Below, piece after piece: positions 17,035 to 24,804 of a stretch of 64,000 nucleotides of DNA. Origin of the DNA: Bog-756 sp963734435 (lineage in GTDB: Bacteria; Actinomycetota; Acidimicrobiia; Acidimicrobiales; RAAP-2); the NCBI GenBank assembly GCA_963734435.1, contig CAVTHA010000015.1:372001-436000 (forward strand). The letters are read 5' to 3'. The notes below the pieces were generated by a model. It was not told the origin of the DNA and did no database searches. It saw nothing but the letters and a program-made list of their open reading frames with translations. The stretch's first letter is position 1. Each line of letters opens with the position of its first letter. The translations under genes and the position numbers were made by a program.

Positions 17035-18462
17035 GTGATCCGAACCGAGGAGCTGTCCTCCGGCCTCGCCCTGGTCACCGAAGAGATGGGCGACGCCCGC
17101 TCGGTGTGCATCGGGTTCTGGGTAGGGACCGGAGCACGAGACGAGGAGGCGAGCGAAGCGGGCGCCTCACATTTTCTCGAGCATCTGCTCTTCAAGGGCA
17201 CCGCCGATCGTTCGGCGTCCGCCATCGCCGAAGCGGTGGACGAGGTCGGAGGCGACTTCAACGCCTTCACCACCAAGGAGTACACGTCCTTCTACATCCG
17301 GATGCTGGCCGAGCACCTCCCGCTCGGATTGGACATCCTCTGCGACATCATGTGGCAACCCGCCCTTCGACGGAAGGACCTCGAGGCGGAGCGGCAGGTC
17401 ATCCTCGACGAGATCCTGATGCACGCCGACGAGCCCGCCGATCAGGCCTCCGAGCAGAGCGCGGCGCTTCTGTTCCCCCGTCACGCGCTCGGCCGTGAGG
17501 TTCTCGGCACCGAGGAGTCGGTCAGCCGCATGAGCGCGGCCCGCATCCGTGAGTTCTTCGAAGCGCACTACCGGCCACGCAACATGGTCGTAGCCGTGGC
17601 CGGCGACCTCCGGCACGGGTCGGTGGTCGAGGGGCTCGAGTCGCGGTTCGCCGGGCCGTCGGGCGGCACGAGCCCAGAACGGCGAGCCCCCGACGACAAG
17701 GTCGAGCCCATCGGCGTGACCCGACGGCCGACCGAGCAGGCCCACGTGGTCCTGGCCATGCGGTCCGTCGATCGGTTCGACGAGCGGCGTTACGCCCTGG
17801 CGGTGCTCAACCATGTACTGGGCGGGGGGCTGTCGAGCCGGCTCTTCCAGGAGATCCGCGAGCGGCGGGGACTGGCCTACTCGGTGTGGTCGGAACGGGC
17901 GGCCTTCCACGACGCCGGGTCGGTGAGCGTCGGGATCGGCACCGCTCCCGAGCACGTGGCCGAAGTGCTCGACATCGTGACCAACGAACTGGCCGGTCTC
18001 GGTGAGAATGGCATCACCGAGCGCGAGCTGGCCATCGCCAAGGGGAACCTGCGCGCCGAGTCCTTGCTGGCCTGCGAGGATTCCGGTGCCAGGATGAGCC
18101 GTATCGGTGCCGGCCTGCTGCTCCATGGCGAGGTGCTCTCCGTCGACGAGGTGCTGGCCCGGGTGGAGCGGGTGACGCTCGTTGACGTGGCGCGGGCCGC
18201 GGCCGCCCTGATGGCCGCGCCCCGGGCGTTGTCGGTGGTCGGCCCCTTCGACGAGTCCGACTTCGACCGCGCTCGCTGCACCTCGGGTAGCGCGACCCTC
18301 ACCCGCATCACCGGTGCCGGTACCGGTCGCCGGTATGGTGGCCGACGTGCGGGTCGCGGTCGTCGGAGCGGGGGGCAGAGTGGGTCGCGAGGTCTGCCGT
18401 GCCCTTCTGGCCCGGGACGATCTCGACCTGGTGGCCGCCGTCGATCCCGGCTTCGACGGTGA
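17035..18462 (+). CDS. M16 family zinc metallopeptidase
   Basis: A pitrilysin-type protease: inverted zinc motif HFLEH (in GASHFLEHLLFKG), the downstream Glu region, and the second-domain signature GGGLSSRLFQEIRERRGLAYSV. GTG 17035 is the first usable start after pnp. Family members of this size are usually about 420 residues; this frame gives 475 and its last 40 residues are Arg/Gly-rich low complexity that overlaps dapB by 128 bases. The natural end is probably near LSVVGPFDESDF, so a frame error or lost stop near 18280-18330 is likely. Location after pnp is conserved in actinobacteria. Confidence 0.88.
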   Translation: MIRTEELSSGLALVTEEMGDARSVCIGFWVGTGARDEEASEAGASHFLEHLLFKGTADRSASAIAEAVDEVGGDFNAFTTKEYTSFYIRMLAEHLPLGLDILCDIMWQPALRRKDLEAERQVILDEILMHADEPADQASEQSAALLFPRHALGREVLGTEESVSRMSAARIREFFEAHYRPRNMVVAVAGDLRHGSVVEGLESRFAGPSGGTSPERRAPDDKVEPIGVTRRPTEQAHVVLAMRSVDRFDERRYALAVLNHVLGGGLSSRLFQEIRERRGLAYSVWSERAAFHDAGSVSVGIGTAPEHVAEVLDIVTNELAGLGENGITERELAIAKGNLRAESLLACEDSGARMSRIGAGLLLHGEVLSVDEVLARVERVTLVDVARAAAALMAAPRALSVVGPFDESDFDRARCTSGSATLTRITGAGTGRRYGGRRAGRGRRSGGQSGSRGLPCPSGPGRSRPGGRRRSRLRR

Positions 18463-19165
18463 GGACCTCGACGCGCTGGTGGGCAGCCCGGCCGGTGGTC
18501 TGGTGGTGAGCGGCGGGCTCGACACCCTGGCCTCGTCGGGGACCGAGGTGATAGTCGACTTCACCCGCCTCGACGCCGCTCGCACCACCCTCGAGTTCTG
18601 TGCCGACCGCGGGATCCATGCCGTGGTCGGGACCACCGGGTTCAGCGGCGAGGACCTCGACCACCTGGCTTCCCGGTTCGCCGGGCCCGACGCCGGCTCG
18701 CCCAACTGCGTCGTGGCGCCCAACTTCGCCATCGGCGCCGTGCTGATGATGCGCTTCGCCGCGCTGGCCGCCCCCTGGTTCGAGGGCGCCGAGATCGTCG
18801 AGCTGCACCGTGACGGGAAGCTGGACGCCCCGTCCGGCACGGCGATGCTCACGGCCGAGCGCATGGCGACAGCCCGGTCCGCGGCTGGGTCGGGTACGTT
18901 CCCGCCCGACCGCACGACCACACCGGTGCTGGCCGGTGCCCGCGGGGGCGTCGGACCCGCCGGGGTGCGTGTCCATTCGGTGCGGCTGCCCGGGCTCGTG
19001 GCCCACCAGGAGGTGATCCTCGGGGGTGTGGGGCAGAGCCTCACCATCCGGCATGACGCCTATGACCGGACGTCGTTCGTGGACGGCGTGATGCTCGCCG
19101 TCCACGAGGTCCCGTCGCGGCCCGGGCTCACCGTCGGGATCGAACCCTTGCTGGGCCTGCAGTAG
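18335..19165 (+). CDS. dapB: 4-hydroxy-tetrahydrodipicolinate reductase
   Basis: A 276-residue DapB. The N-terminal nucleotide-binding motif is VAVVGAGGRVGREV; the active-site region reads ELHRDGKLDAPSGTA, with Lys and the DAPSGTA loop intact but the second of the usual two histidines replaced by Arg. It reduces hydroxy-tetrahydrodipicolinate with NAD(P)H in the lysine/DAP pathway. ATG 18335 places the Rossmann motif at the expected distance. The overlap with the M16 frame suggests that gene's end, not this start, is wrong. Confidence 0.94.
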   Translation: MVADVRVAVVGAGGRVGREVCRALLARDDLDLVAAVDPGFDGEDLDALVGSPAGGLVVSGGLDTLASSGTEVIVDFTRLDAARTTLEFCADRGIHAVVGTTGFSGEDLDHLASRFAGPDAGSPNCVVAPNFAIGAVLMMRFAALAAPWFEGAEIVELHRDGKLDAPSGTAMLTAERMATARSAAGSGTFPPDRTTTPVLAGARGGVGPAGVRVHSVRLPGLVAHQEVILGGVGQSLTIRHDAYDRTSFVDGVMLAVHEVPSRPGLTVGIEPLLGLQ

Positions 19166-19173
19166 GGGAGCCG

Positions 19174-19797
19174 ATGCCGGTAGACGATCCCCGCCAGCGG
19201 ATCGTCGAGGCCGCCTATGTCTGTGTCGCCCGGAAGGGCATCGCCAAGACGACCATCGAGGAAGCCGCCCGCCAGGCCGAGGTCTCCCGCGCCACCGTCT
19301 ACCGGACGTTCCCCGGCGGTCGCCAGGAGCTGATCAATGCCGTGGTGGCCTGGGCCACGCTGGAGTTCTTCGCCCGCCTGTACGAGCAGGTCCAGGGAGC
19401 GGGGAGCCTCGAGGAGGTGATGGAACGAGGAATCATGTTCGCCCACCGATCGATCGTCGAGCACGAGGTGCTCCAACGGGTGATGCAGACCGAGCCCGAG
19501 AAGCTGTTGCCCGCCCTGACCTTCGAGAGCATCCGTATCCGCGACGGGATCGCCGAGTTCCTCATCCCCTACCTCGAGGAGCGCGGGGTGGCCGAGGGGG
19601 TCGACCTGGCGGAGGCCGCCGATTTCCTGGCCCGCATGGTGCTCTCCTACATGTCGGCGCCGGGTCGATGGGACCTCGACGACCCGGCCCAGGTGGCACA
19701 GCTGGTGCGGGCCGAGCTCCTGGCCGGCATGATCGCCGCACCGCCGGGCCCGGAGGGCGTTGACAATGAGACAAATTCCGACATAACGTTCCACTGA
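19174..19797 (+). CDS. TetR family transcriptional regulator
   Basis: A 207-residue TetR regulator. The N-terminal helix-turn-helix is KTTIEEAARQAEVSRATVYR followed by TFPGG. The ligand-binding domain is unassigned. It starts eight bases after dapB and its stop overlaps the ATG of the next TetR gene, which has a very similar DNA-binding domain, so the pair arose by duplication and is co-expressed. Both probably control the adjacent ferritin-like gene. Confidence 0.9.
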   Translation: MPVDDPRQRIVEAAYVCVARKGIAKTTIEEAARQAEVSRATVYRTFPGGRQELINAVVAWATLEFFARLYEQVQGAGSLEEVMERGIMFAHRSIVEHEVLQRVMQTEPEKLLPALTFESIRIRDGIAEFLIPYLEERGVAEGVDLAEAADFLARMVLSYMSAPGRWDLDDPAQVAQLVRAELLAGMIAAPPGPEGVDNETNSDITFH

Positions 19798-20573
19798 TGG
19801 ATGTACCGGGGACGGCGCTCCGTGCGGTGGAGGACGAGCCAGGATCCCTCGATGCCGCCCACCCGTCGGCGTCCGGCGGCGAGGCCCCCAACCTGAGCTC
19901 GCCCCAACGGGTCCGGATCATCGACGCCACACTCGACTGCCTGGCCCTGCACGGAACAGCCAAGACGACCGTGGACGACATCGCCCGGCGGGCCGGGGTG
20001 TCGCGGGCCACCGTCTACCGGGTCTTCCCCGGAGGCCGTGACGAGATGCTCTCGGCCGTGGTCGACACCGAGATGGCCCGCCTGTTCTCGGCCCTCGGCG
20101 TCCGGCTGGGCGAGGCCCGGGACCTGACCGAAGCACTGGCCGGCGGCATCGTCGAGGCGTCGGCCCGGATCCGGGGCCACCGGGCCCTGGCCTACCTGGT
20201 CGAGCACGAGCCCGAGATGGTCCTCGGCCACCTGGCCTTTGACGAGTCCGATCGGTTGCTGGCCACGGCGTCCCGCTTCGTTGCGCCGTTCCTGTCCCGG
20301 TGGATGAGCCCGCCCGAAGCCGGCCGGGTAGCCGAATGGGCCACACGCATCGTGCTGTCCTACGCCATCGCCCCGTCCCCGCGGATGGACCTCACCCGGC
20401 CCGCCCGGGCCAGACGGCTGGTCGAGCAGTTCGTGGTGCCCGGCATCCGTGCCCTGCACGTGGCCGGAGCCGGGTCGACCATCGACATCTCTCCGTTCGG
20501 ACCGGGCCCGCCGCAGCCCTCGTCCTCGGGAAAAGAGCAGCCCCACCGATCGAAAAAGGAAGGTAAGCGATGA
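19797..20573 (+). CDS. TetR family transcriptional regulator, second of a tandem pair
   Basis: A 258-residue TetR regulator with the helix-turn-helix KTTVDDIARRAGVSRATVYR and FPGGR, about 35 residues further from the N-terminus than in its neighbour because of an added Pro/Ser-rich segment. The C-terminal domain has FDESDRLLATASRFVAPF and a basic, Lys-rich tail. ATG 19797 overlaps the previous stop and the TGA overlaps the diiron gene's ATG at 20570, so the three form one translational chain. Confidence 0.9.
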   Translation: MDVPGTALRAVEDEPGSLDAAHPSASGGEAPNLSSPQRVRIIDATLDCLALHGTAKTTVDDIARRAGVSRATVYRVFPGGRDEMLSAVVDTEMARLFSALGVRLGEARDLTEALAGGIVEASARIRGHRALAYLVEHEPEMVLGHLAFDESDRLLATASRFVAPFLSRWMSPPEAGRVAEWATRIVLSYAIAPSPRMDLTRPARARRLVEQFVVPGIRALHVAGAGSTIDISPFGPGPPQPSSSGKEQPHRSKKEGKR

Positions 20574-21703
20574 CCACCGAGATGAGCAGCACCGAAGAGA
20601 TCATCGGCCGAGCGGAGATCGACGACTTCGAAGCCATCCTCTCGGTGGTCGGCACCGAAGAGGCCGATGGCCGCCATATCGTGCACTCGGAGTACGACTC
20701 CATGTTCACCTGGGACTACGAGAAAGGGGCCCGACCGAAGCTCAACAAGCTCTATGAGAAGGCCAAGGGTGCCCAGTGGAACGGCGAGACCGACCTCCCG
20801 TGGGAGACCGAGGTCGACCAGGAGAAGCTGGTGCGCGACCAGGCGGAGGCGGATGGGGGGTTCGGCGCCGGCTTCGACCTCACCGGCAGCCCGGTCGAGC
20901 ACTGGACAGAGAAGGAATGGGTCTCGTTCGGGGTGGAGAGCCAGAATTGGACGCTGTCCCAGTTCCTCCACGGTGAGCAGGGGGCACTCATCTGCACGGC
21001 GAAGATCGTGGAATCGGTGCCATGGGTCGATGCCAAGTACTACGCCTCCACCCAGGTGATGGACGAGGCCCGACACGTCGAGGTGTTCGCCAAGTATCTC
21101 GACGAGAAGCTCTCGGGCCATTACCCGGTGAACGCCCACCTCCGGATGCTGCTCGACGACATCATCGCCGATTCGCGTTGGGACCTCACCTACCTCGGCA
21201 TGCAGATCATGGTCGAGGGTCTGGCCCTCGCCGCCTTCGGGTTCATGCACCAGATGACCGGCGACCCGCTCCTCAAGCAGTTGCTCCGATACGTGATGGC
21301 CGACGAGGCCCGCCACGTCGCTTTCGGAGTGTTGAGCCTCCAGGAGTACTACCAGGGGCTCACCGCAGCCGAGTTGCGCGAGCGGCAGGAGTTCGCCTTC
21401 GAGGCGGCCGTCCGGATGCGCGATCGCTTCCTCCAACAGGAGGTCTGGGACCGGATGGGTGTCGACCCGAAGACCATCGTCCCGCTGGTCCAGCAGGCTC
21501 CGGAGCGGGGGGAGTTCCAAGCCCTGCTGTTCTCCAAGATCGTCCCGAATTGCAAGAAGCTCGGCCTCTTGGACGCCGCCGACGGTTGGTTGCGGACCAA
21601 GTTCACCGACTTGGGGGTCATCGAGTTCGAGTCCTGGGTGGACACCACCGAGGAGTACGACGCCATGGCCTCCACCCCGCCGAAGGAACGGCTCGCCTCC
21701 TGA
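20570..21703 (+). CDS. ferritin-like diiron protein (R2-like oxidase/oxygenase)
   Basis: A 377-residue helical protein with a complete carboxylate-bridged diiron set: Glu136 (GEQGA), Glu166/His169 (DEARH), Glu216 (VEGLALAAFGFMHQ) and Glu246/His249 (DEARH). This is the ligand pattern of ribonucleotide reductase R2, R2-like oxidases and AurF-type oxygenases. No R2 tyrosyl-radical context or partner reductase is nearby. Such proteins in actinobacteria are often lipid- or stress-linked. It is coupled to two TetR regulators, so it is probably induced by a small ligand. ATG 20570 overlaps the upstream stop and has AAGGA upstream. Confidence 0.82.
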   Translation: MTTEMSSTEEIIGRAEIDDFEAILSVVGTEEADGRHIVHSEYDSMFTWDYEKGARPKLNKLYEKAKGAQWNGETDLPWETEVDQEKLVRDQAEADGGFGAGFDLTGSPVEHWTEKEWVSFGVESQNWTLSQFLHGEQGALICTAKIVESVPWVDAKYYASTQVMDEARHVEVFAKYLDEKLSGHYPVNAHLRMLLDDIIADSRWDLTYLGMQIMVEGLALAAFGFMHQMTGDPLLKQLLRYVMADEARHVAFGVLSLQEYYQGLTAAELRERQEFAFEAAVRMRDRFLQQEVWDRMGVDPKTIVPLVQQAPERGEFQALLFSKIVPNCKKLGLLDAADGWLRTKFTDLGVIEFESWVDTTEEYDAMASTPPKERLAS

Positions 21704-21790
21704 CGTGCCCGGGTCGGGTGGCGGCGTCGACGCCGGCGTCGGCCCGCCCGCAGACGTCGACATGGAAACGAATCGGTGAGCGGCTGCTGG

Positions 21791-21796
21791 TAGCCT
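21791..21796 (+). promoter_or_regulatory. -10 box TAGCCT upstream of the dapA leader ORF
   Basis: TAGCCT ends eight bases before GTG 21805, which opens a 12-codon ORF. The spacing matches other leaderless starts in the window. Confidence 0.4.
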
Positions 21797-21804
21797 GCGA
21801 TTTC

Positions 21805-21843
21805 GTGAGCCGAGTCCCCCACACCCCATCGGCGAGGGGTTGA
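21805..21843 (+). CDS. 12-codon leader ORF coupled to dapA
   Basis: GTG 21805 begins a short frame (VSRVPHTPSARG) whose TGA (21841-21843) overlaps the dapA start TTG 21840 as TTGA. Its first five codons nearly copy the start of dapA (LSRVP). It contains no lysine codon, so classical lysine attenuation is not supported; translational coupling is the simpler reading. No homologues are known to me. Confidence 0.3.
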   Translation: MSRVPHTPSARG

Positions 21844-22757
21844 GCCGGGTGCCGCGGTTCGGTTCGGTGGTGACGGCCATGGTCACGCCGTTCGACGAGC
21901 GGGGAGCGGTCGATCTCGAGGGTGCGGTGACCGTGGCCCGCCACCTGGTGGCTTCGGGGTCGGAAGGGCTGGTGCTCGCCGGATCCACCGGCGAGGGCTC
22001 GGTCCTGTCCGACGAGGAGCGGATGGACCTGGTCCGGGCAGTGTGCGGGTCGGTCGACGTGCCGGTCATCGCCAGCACCGGAACCAATGACACCGCCCAC
22101 TCGGTGACCCTGACGAGAGGAGCGGCGGGGGCCGGCGCCGCGGGTGTGCTGGTGGTCACGCCGTACTACAACCGACCGTCGGCCACCGGCCTGTCCGCTC
22201 ATTTTCGGGTCGTGGCTGCGGCCACCGACCTCCCGGTCATGCTGTACGACATACCGATACGGGCCGGTAGGCGCATCGGTCCGGCGCTCACCCTCGAACT
22301 GGCCCGGGAGGTTCCGAACATCGTGGCGGTGAAGGACGCCACCGGCGATCTGGCCGCCGCCGCCACCGTGGTGGCCGACAGCGCCGCCGGGTTCGAGGTC
22401 TACTGCGGCGACGACTCGCTCACGCTGCCCTTCATGGCCGTCGGTGCGGCCGGTGTGGTCAGCGTGGCGGCCCACTGGGCCGGGCACCTGTTCGCAGAGA
22501 TGATCAATTGCCATGGCGCCGGTCAGGTCGAGCGGGCCACTGTCATCAACCAACAGCTGGCCGAGTCCTACCAGTTCCAATCCACCGAGGAGTTCCCCAA
22601 CCCGGTCCCCGCCAAGGCCGCCTGCCGGGCCCTCGGGCTCCCGGTCGGGCAGTGCCGGCTCCCCAATCCTCCGGCGCCCGACTCACTGGACCAACGGGCG
22701 CATGCGGTCGTGTCAGGGGTGGGCCGCCACCACCCGACACATCAGTCGGTTGCCTGA
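21840..22757 (+). CDS. dapA: 4-hydroxy-tetrahydrodipicolinate synthase
   Basis: A 305-residue TIM-barrel aldolase. The Schiff-base lysine lies in VAVKDATGD, the catalytic tyrosine in TPYYNRP, and the GTTGES motif appears as GSTGEG. It condenses pyruvate with aspartate semialdehyde, the first step committed to DAP and lysine. TTG 21840 puts the conserved VVTAMVTPF at the normal distance; GTG 21849 is an alternative. Its end overlaps the likely RNase J start, an order (dapA-rnj) common in actinobacteria. Confidence 0.95.
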   Translation: MSRVPRFGSVVTAMVTPFDERGAVDLEGAVTVARHLVASGSEGLVLAGSTGEGSVLSDEERMDLVRAVCGSVDVPVIASTGTNDTAHSVTLTRGAAGAGAAGVLVVTPYYNRPSATGLSAHFRVVAAATDLPVMLYDIPIRAGRRIGPALTLELAREVPNIVAVKDATGDLAAAATVVADSAAGFEVYCGDDSLTLPFMAVGAAGVVSVAAHWAGHLFAEMINCHGAGQVERATVINQQLAESYQFQSTEEFPNPVPAKAACRALGLPVGQCRLPNPPAPDSLDQRAHAVVSGVGRHHPTHQSVA

Positions 22758-24705
22758 GTCCGGGCGGGCTGATCGAACGAGGCGGCGTTCGGGAGCCCGG
22801 AAGGGCTCGACCGCCGTCACGTCCGGGTCGGACAATCGAGCCGGGCAGGCGGGCAAGGCGAAGGCCACCGGGGCGAAGACCACGAAGGCGGCCAAGGCCG
22901 CCGGCTCGGCCAAGGCCACCACGCCGGGCCAGGAGCCCCAGGCCGGCAGCCGCGGCGCCAGGACGAAATCCAGAGCCGATACCGCCACGGCCAGGACGGA
23001 ATCGGCCGGCTCGGGCCCCGGTCGCGGCCGCAGAGGCGGACGCCCGGCGCCGGTGCGGATCGTCTTTCTCGGCGGACTGGGCGAGATCGGTCGCAACTGC
23101 GCGTGCATCGAGGTCGAGGGGCGGATCCTCGTGCTGGATGTGGGCATCATGTTCCCCGACCCCGACATGCCCGGGGTCGATCTGGTGCTGCCGGACTTCA
23201 CCTACCTGCGCGAGAACGCCCACCGTGTCGACGCCGTCATTCTCACCCACGGCCATGAGGACCACACCGGCGGGCTGGCCTTCCTGCTCCGTGACTTCCC
23301 GGTGCCCGTCTACGGCTCGGAGCTCACGCTGGCGCTGGCCCGCAGCCGGGTCGACGAAGCCGGCAACGCCGACCGGGCCCAATTCATCCCGGTCCGTGAC
23401 GGCGAGCGCCGGCGGATCGGTCCTTGTGACGTGGAGTTCATCCCCGTCACCCACTCGGTCCCGCACGCCTTTGCCACCGCCTTCCACACCCCCCAGGGGG
23501 TGATTCTGCACTCGGGCGATTTCAAGATCGACCTCCATCCGGTCGACGGCCGGCGGACCGACCTGGCCCGGATGGGCGCCCTGGCGGCTGACGAGGGAAT
23601 CCGCCTGTTGATGTCCGACTCCACCAACGCCGAAGAGGCCGGCTTCACGGCGTCGGAGTCGACGGTCGGGGAGACGCTCCGCCGGGTCTTCATGGCCCGG
23701 CCGGACCGCCGGTTCATCGTGACCTGCTTCGCCAGTCACATCCACCGCGTCCAGCAGGTCGCCGACGCCGCCGTGGCCACCGGCCGGTCGGTGGCGACCC
23801 TCGGCCGTTCCATGCAGAAGAACGTGACCCTGGCCAGGCGGCTGGGGCTGTTGCACATCCCCGATGGCTCACTGGTGGATATCGAGGACATCGACGGGCT
23901 CGAGCCCGGCCAGGTGTGCGTCATCTCGACCGGCTCCCAAGGGGAGCCCATGTCCGCCTTGTCCCGACTCTCCACCGGTGAGAACCGCTTCTTCCGTTTG
24001 GAGCCGGACGACGTGGTGGTGATCAGCGCCCATCCCATCCCCGGAAACGAGTGGTCGGTGGGAAGGGTCATCGACAGCTTGCACAAGCGCGGGGTCGAGG
24101 TGATCCACTCCGGGGTGGACTCGGTGCACGTGAGTGGCCATGCTCGCCGAGGTGAACTGGCCATGCTGCTATCAGTCACCCGGCCGGAATTCTTCATCCC
24201 GGTGCACGGGGAGTACCGGCACATGGCCAACCACGTCCGGCTGGCCACCTCGATGGGCCTGGCCGAAGACCACGTGCTCCTGTGTGAGGACGGCGATGCG
24301 GTGCGCCTGGACGGATCGGGACTGCGCCGCGACGGCACCGTCCCCGGTGGGTACCTCTTCGTCGACGGCAGCATGGTCGGGGACATCGGGCACGGCGTCC
24401 TCCGGGACCGGATGGTCCTGTCCGAGGAGGGTGTGGTCATGGCCGTGGCCACCGTGGACCTGAAGCGCGGGGAGGTGGTGGGAACCCCCCAGATCGTCAC
24501 CCGGGGTTGGGCCTACGACCGCGACACCGAAGCCCTGCTCGACGAAGCCCGGATCCATGTCACCAAGGCCCTCGAGGAGGTCCTGGCCACGGGCAGCAAC
24601 GACCACGAGACCCTCAACCGGGTGGCCCGGAGGGCGTTGGGCCGCCTGGTCGGCGACCGTACCCGCCAACGGCCGATGATCGTGCCGGTGATCGTCACCG
24701 TTTGA
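22750..24705 (+). CDS. rnj: ribonuclease J
   Basis: A metallo-beta-lactamase/beta-CASP ribonuclease with HGHEDH (LTHGHEDHTGG), the GDFKID segment, SDSTNAE and the beta-CASP/RMMBL part ending HVSGHARRGEL and PVHGEYRHM. It is an endo- and 5'-3' exoribonuclease for mRNA turnover and rRNA maturation. From TTG 22750, the only start near dapA, the protein has 651 residues, with about 100 Lys/Ala/Gly-rich residues before the catalytic domain; GTG 23053 would give a 550-residue core. The basic extension is probably an RNA- or partner-binding tail. Confidence 0.93.
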   Translation: MPESGRADRTRRRSGARKGSTAVTSGSDNRAGQAGKAKATGAKTTKAAKAAGSAKATTPGQEPQAGSRGARTKSRADTATARTESAGSGPGRGRRGGRPAPVRIVFLGGLGEIGRNCACIEVEGRILVLDVGIMFPDPDMPGVDLVLPDFTYLRENAHRVDAVILTHGHEDHTGGLAFLLRDFPVPVYGSELTLALARSRVDEAGNADRAQFIPVRDGERRRIGPCDVEFIPVTHSVPHAFATAFHTPQGVILHSGDFKIDLHPVDGRRTDLARMGALAADEGIRLLMSDSTNAEEAGFTASESTVGETLRRVFMARPDRRFIVTCFASHIHRVQQVADAAVATGRSVATLGRSMQKNVTLARRLGLLHIPDGSLVDIEDIDGLEPGQVCVISTGSQGEPMSALSRLSTGENRFFRLEPDDVVVISAHPIPGNEWSVGRVIDSLHKRGVEVIHSGVDSVHVSGHARRGELAMLLSVTRPEFFIPVHGEYRHMANHVRLATSMGLAEDHVLLCEDGDAVRLDGSGLRRDGTVPGGYLFVDGSMVGDIGHGVLRDRMVLSEEGVVMAVATVDLKRGEVVGTPQIVTRGWAYDRDTEALLDEARIHVTKALEEVLATGSNDHETLNRVARRALGRLVGDRTRQRPMIVPVIVTV

Positions 24706-24789
24706 CCCCTTCCTGGACGCTCGACGGGGGGCGGCCAACCCCAGGTGTCCCACCGTGTGTGTGTCCCCAAGACGGCGACAGGGCCGGAG

Positions 24790-24795
24790 TAACCT
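24790..24795 (+). promoter_or_regulatory. -10 box TAACCT, leaderless ftsK start
   Basis: TAACCT ends nine bases before GTG 24805, with no Shine-Dalgarno sequence between, indicating a leaderless ftsK transcript. Confidence 0.45.
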
Positions 24796-24804
24796 CTTAG
24801 GACT

